Shown here: positions 1-5,793 of the stretch, in pieces
How positions within the stretch are numbered: the first letter of the stretch is position 1
Layout of the letters: every line of letters starts with the position of its first letter
DNA from: CAYOLL01 sp964404765 [NCBI: uncultured Gemmatimonadota bacterium]
GTDB taxonomy: Bacteria > 4572-55
Length of the DNA: 12,148 bases
Reading direction: 5' to 3'
NCBI GenBank assembly: GCA_964404765.1
Contig: CAYOLL010000180.1
Coordinates: 1 to 12,148 of the forward strand
The notes under the pieces: generated by a model
Seen by the model: only the letters and a program-made list of their open reading frames with translations
Database searches by the model: none
Told to the model about the DNA's origin: nothing
Position numbers and translations under genes: made by a program

Positions 1-52
1 CGTCTTTAGCGTCAATTGCGACGTTTGCGTTAAGATTCGTGAATAATTCAGG
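1..52 (+). repeat. Degenerate copy of an interspersed repeat ending TGAATAATTCAGG
   Basis: The 13-mer TGAATAATTCAGG at 40-52 recurs exactly at 1589-1601, and an imperfect inverted copy starts at 1140. The bases before it (TTAAGATTCG) loosely resemble the TTAGCGCCTTCG segment that precedes the copy at 1589. This suggests the DNA left of trpD is non-coding repeat remnant and not the end of an upstream gene. The window edge prevents a full view. Confidence 0.4.
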
Positions 53-60
53 GGTATAAC

Positions 61-66
61 AAGGAG
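61..66 (+). promoter_or_regulatory. Ribosome binding site of trpD
   Basis: An AAGGAG-type Shine-Dalgarno sequence sits a few bases before the trpD ATG at 72 and decides the start. It matches the sites before several other genes in the window, such as the regulator starting at 2247. Confidence 0.7.
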
Positions 67-71
67 CGTTA

Positions 72-1085
72 ATGTCTATTGAAGACGCCATCAAAGCCGT
101 TGTGGAACATCAACATTTGCGTCAGGCCGAAGCTTTTGCCGTCGCCAGCGCCATCATGGAAGGCGGAATTACGCCGGCACAAATCGCCAGTTTATTGACG
201 GCGCTGCGTATGAAAGGCGAGACTGTCGAAGAGGTGCTTGGGTTTGCGCAGGCCATGCGCGAAAAAGTCACACCGGTTGCGCATAATTGCGAGAATCTGG
301 TAGATACTTGCGGTACCGGCGGCGACCGACACGGCACATTCAACATTTCAACAACAGCGGCATTTGTGGCGGCCGGAGCCGGTTGCAGCGTAGCCAAGCA
401 CGGCAATCGGGCCGTTTCCAGCCAGTCGGGCAGCGCCGATATGCTAAAAGCGCTGGATGTAAACATTGACATTTCGGCGGAAAAAATGGCCGCATGTTTA
501 GCCAAGACTGGCATTGCCTTTTTGTTTGCGCCTAATCTGCATCCGGCTATGAAGCACGTTGCCGGTCCGCGCCGGGAGATGGGCATTCGCACAATCTTTA
601 ACGTTCTTGGCCCGCTGACCAACCCGGCCGGCGCAAAGCGTCAGCTCATCGGCGTTTATGAGGAGAGGCTGTTGGAATTGGTGGCTGACGTTTTGCTTCG
701 TTTAGAGGCGACACAGGCTCTGGTTGCGTATAGCGAAGACGGCCTGGACGAGCTGAGCATTTGCGGCAAAACAACAATTGCCGAGATCAAAAACGGCCGG
801 ATCACGCTATCGACAGTTACACCGGAAGAATTTGGCTTGCCGCGCCATCCGTTGTCAGCCATTAAAGGCGGTAATGCCCAGACCAATGCCGCGATTGCGC
901 TGGCCGTACTGCAAGGACAGGCCGGCGCTGCGCGGGATATTGTGCTGCTCAATGCCGGCGCAGTCATCTATGTCGCCGGAAAAGCCGCCACCATTCAAGC
1001 CGGCCTTATGGCTGCCGTGACGGCTATTGATTCCGGCGCGGCCATGCGCGTTTTGGAACAGTTCCGTCAGTTTACCAATGCTTAA
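72..1085 (+). CDS. trpD: Anthranilate phosphoribosyltransferase TrpD
   Basis: This cytoplasmic enzyme transfers the phosphoribosyl group of PRPP to anthranilate, the second step of tryptophan synthesis from chorismate. The 337-residue length is normal for a monofunctional TrpD. Visible signatures are the PRPP loop CGTGGD (residues 80-85), NISTT (91-95), KHGNRAVSSQSGSAD (109-123), the anthranilate-binding HPAMKHVAGPRRE stretch (157-169) and the metal-binding DE pair in DGLDE (223-227). The small N-terminal helical domain (about 1-68) is present. The start is fixed by AAGGAG six bases before the ATG, and the protein begins exactly where the family does. No other trp gene lies downstream: the next gene is on the other strand and about 510 bp away. 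The gene is therefore either the last gene of an operon to the left or an isolated trp gene. Identification is firm. Confidence 0.97.
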   Translation: MSIEDAIKAVVEHQHLRQAEAFAVASAIMEGGITPAQIASLLTALRMKGETVEEVLGFAQAMREKVTPVAHNCENLVDTCGTGGDRHGTFNISTTAAFVAAGAGCSVAKHGNRAVSSQSGSADMLKALDVNIDISAEKMAACLAKTGIAFLFAPNLHPAMKHVAGPRREMGIRTIFNVLGPLTNPAGAKRQLIGVYEERLLELVADVLLRLEATQALVAYSEDGLDELSICGKTTIAEIKNGRITLSTVTPEEFGLPRHPLSAIKGGNAQTNAAIALAVLQGQAGAARDIVLLNAGAVIYVAGKAATIQAGLMAAVTAIDSGAAMRVLEQFRQFTNA

Positions 1086-1139
1086 CACGATAAGCCGGAT
1101 GTGCCACGCAAACCCCCTATTCGCACGAGTGTGATTTAG

Positions 1140-1171
1140 CCTGAATAGTTCATTCATAAATGAGCCACGAA
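1140..1171 (-). repeat. Left arm of inverted repeat (CCTGAAT…AGCCACGAA)
   Basis: Bases 1140-1154 match the reverse complement of 1587-1601 at 13 of 15 positions. AGCCACGAA at 1163-1171 matches the reverse complement of 1578-1586 exactly. An 8-base insertion at 1155-1162 separates the two blocks in this copy. Short 'gccacgaa' repeats of this kind occur between genes in many environmental bacterial genomes; that statement is from general knowledge. Confidence 0.5.
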
Positions 1172-1270
1172 ATACGCGAAAGGCACGAAAAGTAAAGGAT
1201 TCTCAAATTCAGACTTGGAATTTACTTTTCCCGTTTTAGGGTAACTTCTCAAAAAGTGTTGGTAAAACCA

Positions 1271-1408
1271 AACCTTGCGAAGCATTCGTGTCCGTTATTT
1301 AACAATAGACTACATCATAAGTTACAGGACCAGGGATCTGGCCGCCGGGGGGAGACCTAATATTTTCAGGATGTTCACAGGCTTACAGGCGGGAACCTTC
1401 GCAAGGTT
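1271..1408. repeat. 12-bp perfect inverted repeat AACCTTGCGAAG … CTTCGCAAGGTT
   Basis: AACCTTGCGAAG at 1271-1282 is the exact reverse complement of CTTCGCAAGGTT at 1397-1408. The right arm is also part of a self-complementary hairpin, AACCTT-CGC-AAGGTT, at 1394-1408. The spacing of 114 bases makes a simple terminator unlikely, so two copies of a short interspersed repeat are a better reading. Confidence 0.5.
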
Positions 1409-1572
1409 AACCAACGGTCAATGTCATTAAGTTAAGGAAAGCCGACCCAATTGTCTTCTGAAAGAATCCTTTTCGAATCAAGCACAGGCCAATTTGAAAC
1501 AAGATGCTTACAGAATGACATGCTCTGCTTTTGCGGAGGTTATTAATTAAAAACGCTATCCTAAATATCTTA

Positions 1573-1601
1573 GCGCCTTCGTGGCTAATGAATAATTCAG
1601 G
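1573..1601 (+). repeat. Right arm of inverted repeat, running into the regulator stop codon
   Basis: This is the intact-looking copy, GCGCCTTCGTGGCT followed by AATGAATAATTCAGG. Its last bases (1597-1601) overlap the end of the minus-strand regulator gene, whose stop codon TGA is 1599-1597. The repeat therefore supplies the stop codon and the 3' end of that gene. Confidence 0.5.
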
Positions 1602-2247
1602 ACAGTTCATTTTCAAGCGGGGTGCTTATTTCTTCTAAGTTTATATCAGGGAAGTATTTGCGAATACAATTCGGGCAAAGACTATGGGTAAATTCAGCAT
1701 TGGAATGTTCCTGAATATAGGCGTCAATACGTTTCCAATAACCCCGGTCATCGCGAATGTTTTTGCAAGAGGAGCAAATAGGCAGTAACCCGCTTAGGGT
1801 TTTGACTTGAGCTAACGCATTTTTCAATTCCTGGATTAACTTTTCGCGTTCCAGTTCGGTTTTTTTTCGCTCCATGGCATAGCGGATAGAGCGTTCCAGC
1901 AGTGAGCTGTCAATCCGCTCTTTGGTGAGATAGTCGGCGGCTCCTGCCCGCATGGCCTTCAAATCCACATCATGATCGCCTTGTCCGGTCAGCAAAATGA
2001 TCGGTATGTGCGGTTTAATAGCAACTGCAGCTTGCAGCAGCTCCAAACCGTCGTGTGCCCCTAGGCGATAATCTAACAAAAAAACATCGTGCGGATTGGC
2101 TTTAATTTGCGCTAACGCTTCGTCAAAAGACGATGCCCATTTTAAATCAGCTTGATAGAATTTGCTTTCGTTGAGCATGTCACGGGTGAGAATATAGTCG
2201 TCTTCATCGTCATCGACGAGTAAGAGGCGTATTTTTTCTTTGTACAT
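1597..2247 (-). CDS. Response regulator with C-terminal four-cysteine domain
   Basis: The 216-residue protein is a receiver domain (about 6-125) joined by a short charged helix (about 126-150) to a small Cys-rich domain. The receiver has the acidic triad VDDDEDD (11-17), phospho-acceptor Asp59 in LLDYRLG, Thr87 in LLTGQ and Lys109. The tail begins LLPICSSCKNIRDD (154-167) and contains CSSC (C158, C161) and CPNC (C191, C194), a likely metal-binding or redox four-Cys arrangement. From memory, closely similar LLPICxxCK tails end many regulators and PAS proteins of environmental bacteria; their function is not established. No DNA-binding or output enzyme domain is seen. The start is supported by AAGGAG five bases before ATG. 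It lies 375 bp beyond the kinase/regulator pair on the same strand, so it probably has its own promoter but may act in the same pathway. Confidence 0.9.
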   Translation of the reverse strand: MYKEKIRLLLVDDDEDDYILTRDMLNESKFYQADLKWASSFDEALAQIKANPHDVFLLDYRLGAHDGLELLQAAVAIKPHIPIILLTGQGDHDVDLKAMRAGAADYLTKERIDSSLLERSIRYAMERKKTELEREKLIQELKNALAQVKTLSGLLPICSSCKNIRDDRGYWKRIDAYIQEHSNAEFTHSLCPNCIRKYFPDINLEEISTPLENELS

Positions 2248-2252
2248 GCTGA

Positions 2253-2258
2253 CTCCTT
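2253..2258 (-). promoter_or_regulatory. Ribosome binding site of the four-Cys regulator
   Basis: On the minus strand AAGGAG is followed by TCAGC and then ATG at 2247. This is a strong Shine-Dalgarno match at five-base spacing and fixes the start. No clear -35/-10 pair was found further upstream. Confidence 0.7.
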
Positions 2259-2399
2259 GTGTGGAAATAGCGGTCTTAATCCAGTAGAGTTACAGCAAGA
2301 TCGTTGCCTGAATTTTTGCAGAGGCTTACTTAAGGACAGGCAAGCAGATACGACATTTTGCCAGGCGCGGGTTTTTACTAAATGACAGAAACTACAATG

Positions 2400-2425
2400 C
2401 AAATTGCCAATTTTATGGCAATTTG
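2400..2425. promoter_or_regulatory. Palindrome CAAATTGCCA…TGGCAATTTG
   Basis: A perfect 10-bp inverted repeat with a six-base AT-only centre lies about 150 bp before the start of the regulator at 2247. It could be a protein-binding operator or an RNA hairpin in the leader. It has no U-tract, so a classical terminator is less likely. The symmetry is directly visible; the role is inference. Confidence 0.45.
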
Positions 2426-2526
2426 AGGGAAGAGTCGGGCGAGGATTAAACAGATTGGCCGAGTTTTTGCTGGTGAATAATTCGCCTCATTGGGTCGATC
2501 TGTGAAGAGGCGCAACTACTGCTACG

Positions 2527-2615
2527 CGGCGTAAGTTCGTGTGAACTTTTTTGACAATCAAAACCTGACGGGTTTCCAGAACCCGTCAGGTTTGAGTTCA
2601 CACAAACTTATGCCG
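2527..2615. terminator. Nested palindrome behind the kinase/regulator operon, probable terminator
   Basis: The core is a perfect 14-bp stem (AAACCTGACGGGTT at 2561-2574 with its complement at 2580-2593) around a five-base loop. It is enclosed by outer arms at 2527-2548 and 2594-2615 that are complementary at 19 of 22 positions. On the minus strand it starts eight bases after the TAG of the regulator at 2623, and the core stem ends in TTTTGATT, which fits Rho-independent termination of the kinase/regulator transcript. The left outer arm can also fold on itself (AAGTTC-GTGT-GAACTT, 2533-2548). Short AACCTGACGGGTT palindromes are, from memory, a common dispersed repeat, so this may be an inserted repeat serving as a terminator. 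Confidence 0.65.
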
Positions 2616-2622
2616 AACAGCA

Positions 2623-3081
2623 CTACAGCCTTGCGCGAGGCGGCAGCTCGACAGTGCGAATCCAATAGCGTTCGACATTGCGCATGGTTTCAACCAGCAA
2701 GTCATAAGAGATTGGCTTGGAGATAAAGCCGCTGGCGCCCCAATGGTACGCCGCTGCAATATCGTCAGGATTACGCGACGTCGTCAGGACCATCGCTTGA
2801 ATATGGCGTAGCTTTGGATTTGATTTAATCTGGCGCAGCGCTTCGATGCCATTCAGACGGGGCATGTTTAAATCCAGGATAATCAGATCGGGCATGGGAA
2901 TTTGCGGGATGTTGCCATTGAGAATCTCTAAAACATGTTCGCCATTTTCGGCCAAAGAAATCTGAATATACGGCAGATCCCGGGCTGAAATCGCTTCTTC
3001 CAGTGCTTCTTTAATTAAAAACTGATCATCCGGATCATCATCGGCTATTAAAATATTGATCATGGTTTCGCGCTCGCCCAT
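2623..3081 (-). CDS. Single-domain response regulator, Rcp1-like
   Basis: The 152-residue protein is a receiver domain only. It has the acidic pocket ADDDPDDQ (13-20), phospho-acceptor Asp70 in ILDLNMPRLNG, Thr100/Thr101 in VLTTS and Lys122 in SKP. The DDDPDDQ start and the long insert before the phospho-acceptor resemble the Rcp1 family that partners cyanobacterial-phytochrome-type kinases. There is no output domain, so it probably works by protein contact or as a phosphorelay intermediate. The ATG at 3081 overlaps the kinase stop codon (TAATG), with GAGG seven bases upstream inside the kinase gene, which indicates translational coupling. A second in-frame ATG at 3063 (MINILIADDD) would give a 146-residue form that also fits the family; the coupled start is preferred. 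Confidence 0.93.
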   Translation of the reverse strand: MGERETMINILIADDDPDDQFLIKEALEEAISARDLPYIQISLAENGEHVLEILNGNIPQIPMPDLIILDLNMPRLNGIEALRQIKSNPKLRHIQAMVLTTSRNPDDIAAAYHWGASGFISKPISYDLLVETMRNVERYWIRTVELPPRARL

Positions 3082-5579
3082 TACGCGCCCTCACTTTGTT
3101 TGTATGGTAAGGTAACGGTAAAAGTTGCTCCGGCGCCCGGTATGCCAGTGGCTGTGAGGGCGCCTTCATGTCGGTCACAGATACGCCGGCAAATCGCCAA
3201 GCCGATGCCGGCGCCTTCGTATTGAGCCTGTCCATGCAGTCTTTGAAAAATGGTAAAAATGCGTTCGGCGTATTTTTCTTCAAAACCAATGCCGTTATCC
3301 TGCACTTCAATTCGGCAAAAATCATGCCCGGTTTCATCTTCTGCCGGCGGTGTTGTAATCCGAATTTCCGGTGTCTGGTCATTTTTTCGAAATTTAATGG
3401 CATTCCCAATCAGATTTTGAAATAGCTGCTGCATTTGAAGCGGATCCGCTTCGATTGTCGGCAGTGCATCGCAGACAATATGCGCCTGGGTTTGATCTAT
3501 CGGCACTTCCAGATCGGTTAAAACATCTTGAATAATGATGTTTAAATCTACTTTAACAAAAGGCTGTGCCCGTGTTTTGACCCGCGCCAGTGATAACAGC
3601 GCGTCAATTAAACGCTGCATCCGGTCCGCGGCATTTCGCATACGGTGCAGATAATCGAGGCCGTCGCCGCTCAGGCTGGATTTGTATTTGCTTTCCAGCC
3701 GGCCGGCAAATACCTGAATTTTTCGTAACGGTTCTTGCAAATCGTGCGAGGCGACCGAGGCAAAGTCTTGCAGCTCCCGGTTGCTTTTTTCCAACTCGAC
3801 GGCATATCTTTTTAGCGCATCCTGGGCGCGCTTGCGGTCAGTTATGTCCCGAATATAGATCAGAAAATGAACAGGCTTTCCGTCCAACTCCAAGACCAGC
3901 GAACCATTCAACTCAACCCAGGCGACATCGCCGTTTCTACGTATGAAGCGGCATTCGGTATCAAAATACTCCGCGCCGCCATGAATCAGTTTTTGGCAGG
4001 CCTGCCAATAGACGGCCTCGTCATCGGCATGAAAAATATCCTTATAGGTTTGGTTGATGATGTACTCTTCAGAATAATCCAGCAGTGCGCATAGTTTTTG
4101 TGGCACCTTTAACCAGTGGCCGTCAAGCGACTGATGAACGATCATCATTTGGGACAATGCTTCCGCTCGCTTCAGCCGCTCTTCCTGCTCGCGCAGGATT
4201 ATTTCGCCGTGTTTTTTGTCGGTGATGTCGATGGTTACGCCGTGGGTATGGGTGACCTCATTTTTTGCATTTAGCTGCGGCTGGCTGCTGTCGTACAACC
4301 AGCGAATGCTGCCGTCACGGCGGATGATCCGATACTCCAGCGCAACGGCTGCGCCGGCCAAAATCCTGGCCATACCGTCCGAAAATAAAGCGCTGTCGTT
4401 GGGATGAATAATATTCAGCCAAAATTCGGGCACGGGGGACAAAATTTCGCTGAGCTCATACCCTGTAATTTTAGCGACATTTTCGGTGTACAATCGCTTG
4501 ACAATCTTTCCGGCGGAGATATCCATACTCCACAGGTAAGCGTCAATGTTATCCGTAATATCTTTTAGACGCTGCTGACTTTCCTGTAAAGAAGCGTGAG
4601 ACTCCCGCAACGCCGCAGTTTGATGGAAAATTTCGCGTCGCAATTGAAAATTCCAGGACCAAACCCCGATCAGCAAAACGGATACGCCGCCGAACACAAT
4701 CAGAATGACAGATTTGTTTTTTTCCAGCCATGACTTGGCCAAAGTTTCGCCCAACCACTTTCGGGTGATCTTTTCCAGCGTTTTCGTTTCAATGGCCTGC
4801 TGAATGCCTTTGTTTAAAATGCCGATTAAAATCCGGTTGCCTTTTTTGGTAGCCAGGCAGTCTTTACCTTCATAGAGCGGGTTGCCTATCTTTTTGACCA
4901 CATCATTCAGATTGTTGCTGAAAATATGGTACAAGACGATTTGTTCGTCTCCGATGACAGCGTCAGCGGCCTTCTTAGAGACCGAATCGGTTGCCGCGGC
5001 AAAATTTTCGGTGTAGATATACGTGACGGCGATGTTATGTTTGTTGAGGAAAATTTCGGCAAAATCGCCACGCTGCATGGCAATTTTTTTACCTTTGAGA
5101 TCGGCCAGCTCTTTAATATCGGAACGGTCGGCGTGGATAAAAATGCTGGCCGGCACCTTAAAAAGCTCATCCGAAAACTCAAACTTTTTGCTACGCGCCT
5201 CATCATAAAAAAGGCTGGTTATAACATCGGCCTTACCGGTTTGAACATCTGCCTGGGCTTCCTGGAACGACTTGTGCACAATTTCAGCTTTAAAGCCGAA
5301 TTCAACGGCCATCCAACGGATTAATTCAATCGTCATGCCGTCATATTGGTCTTTTTCGGTGACAAACTCAAAGGGTGGATACTCCGTTTGACCGACAAAA
5401 ACCAGGGTCTTTTTTTCACGCAGATATTGTTCTTCGACATCCGTCAAAAGAAGATGCTGTTTCAGAATTCGCGCCATAATCCATTGCGTGGCCAATGTTA
5501 AAAAAAGCATCGCAATTCCAAACAGCAAGATACGCTGATAGCTTCGCAGAAATTGAATAAGAGCAGAACCTTTGCTCAT
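3081..5579 (-). CDS. Hybrid-free sensor histidine kinase with periplasmic solute-binding and PAS domains
   Basis: This 832-residue inner-membrane kinase has a clear order of parts. Membrane segment 1 is at about 17-35. A periplasmic family-3 solute-binding (Venus-flytrap) domain follows at about 56-278 (FVGQTEYPPFEF, then GMTIELIRWMA, then GKKIAMQRGD). Membrane segment 2 is at about 290-308, with a short coiled linker. PAS/PAC 1 is at about 336-455 (RRDGSIRWLYD) and PAS/PAC 2 at about 465-585 (RRNGDVAWVEL). The HisKA domain has phospho-His612 in FASVASHDLQEPLRK, and the ATPase domain has N-box Asn726, DNGIGFE (761-767), IFTIFQRLH (774-782) and GAGIGLA (789-795). All catalytic motifs are intact, so it should autophosphorylate in response to an extracellular ligand, perhaps an amino acid or similar small solute (inference from the domain family). 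The SHDLQEPLRK form of HisKA typically pairs with Rcp1-like regulators, matching the overlapping gene. AAGAGG eight bases before the ATG supports the start. Confidence 0.95.
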   Translation of the reverse strand: MSKGSALIQFLRSYQRILLFGIAMLFLTLATQWIMARILKQHLLLTDVEEQYLREKKTLVFVGQTEYPPFEFVTEKDQYDGMTIELIRWMAVEFGFKAEIVHKSFQEAQADVQTGKADVITSLFYDEARSKKFEFSDELFKVPASIFIHADRSDIKELADLKGKKIAMQRGDFAEIFLNKHNIAVTYIYTENFAAATDSVSKKAADAVIGDEQIVLYHIFSNNLNDVVKKIGNPLYEGKDCLATKKGNRILIGILNKGIQQAIETKTLEKITRKWLGETLAKSWLEKNKSVILIVFGGVSVLLIGVWSWNFQLRREIFHQTAALRESHASLQESQQRLKDITDNIDAYLWSMDISAGKIVKRLYTENVAKITGYELSEILSPVPEFWLNIIHPNDSALFSDGMARILAGAAVALEYRIIRRDGSIRWLYDSSQPQLNAKNEVTHTHGVTIDITDKKHGEIILREQEERLKRAEALSQMMIVHQSLDGHWLKVPQKLCALLDYSEEYIINQTYKDIFHADDEAVYWQACQKLIHGGAEYFDTECRFIRRNGDVAWVELNGSLVLELDGKPVHFLIYIRDITDRKRAQDALKRYAVELEKSNRELQDFASVASHDLQEPLRKIQVFAGRLESKYKSSLSGDGLDYLHRMRNAADRMQRLIDALLSLARVKTRAQPFVKVDLNIIIQDVLTDLEVPIDQTQAHIVCDALPTIEADPLQMQQLFQNLIGNAIKFRKNDQTPEIRITTPPAEDETGHDFCRIEVQDNGIGFEEKYAERIFTIFQRLHGQAQYEGAGIGLAICRRICDRHEGALTATGIPGAGATFTVTLPYKQSEGA

Positions 5580-5793
5580 CGGTTAAACCTCTTGTAACAT
5601 CAATATCGCAGGGAGTTTTCTAATCCTTGTGACTGCTTGATACGTTGCTTTTTATTTTCATACAGCTGCATCGTTCAATGCGTGACAAGAAACGGCAAAA
5701 TTTTGATTGCGTATGCTAATATATTTTAATATAATGCGTGACGTAACGGAACACAACGATCAAATTTTGTAAAGCAAAGGTGCGTAAACAGCT
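5580..5793. promoter_or_regulatory. Divergent intergenic region with paired AATGCGTGAC repeats
   Basis: This 214-bp region separates the divergent kinase and SbcC-like genes and must hold both promoters. AATGCGTGAC occurs twice as a direct repeat (5677-5686 and 5733-5742, 56 bp apart), and each copy is followed a few bases later by ACGG. The second copy overlaps the likely -10 box of the SbcC-like gene. The self-complementary CAAAATTTTG lies at 5696-5705, with a related inverted sequence at 5757-5770. These could be regulator sites, but no named operator is recognised. Confidence 0.4.
5707..5735 (+). promoter_or_regulatory. Predicted sigma-70 promoter of the SbcC-like gene
   Basis: A perfect TATAAT (-10) lies at 5730-5735, with TTGCGT (-35, three of six consensus bases) exactly 17 bp upstream. 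Transcription would start near 5742, leaving a leader of about 50 bases. The leader contains AAAGGTG at 5776-5782 as a somewhat distant ribosome binding site for the ATG at 5794. Confidence 0.5.

Larger units (their letters stand above)
1086..1596. other. 510-bp non-coding region between trpD and a response regulator
   Basis: I find no convincing gene here: the only open stretch (1407-1616, minus) has no ribosome binding site or recognisable protein. The region is framed by inverted copies of an AGCCACGAA/CCTGAAT repeat at 1140-1171 and 1573-1601. Inside these is a second perfect 12-bp inverted pair at 1271-1282 and 1397-1408. A weak hairpin TCGCACGAGTGTGA followed by TTT, near 1120-1136, could end trpD transcription but is short. 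Confidence 0.5.

Noticed and set aside
122-622. 166-residue open frame on the minus strand inside trpD
   Set aside because: It is antisense to a complete, motif-rich TrpD, with no ribosome binding site and no recognisable protein.
1407-1616. 69-residue open frame in the trpD downstream gap
   Set aside because: It runs across the repeat arm and into the regulator gene, has no Shine-Dalgarno and looks like chance translation of repeats.
2142-2402. 86-residue minus-strand frame overlapping the start of the four-Cys regulator
   Set aside because: It overlaps the well-supported receiver domain in another frame and has no ribosome binding site.
3081-5579. Possible hybrid kinase with its own receiver domain
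   Set aside because: The protein ends directly after the ATPase domain; the receiver is a separate overlapping gene with an in-phase stop and a new start.
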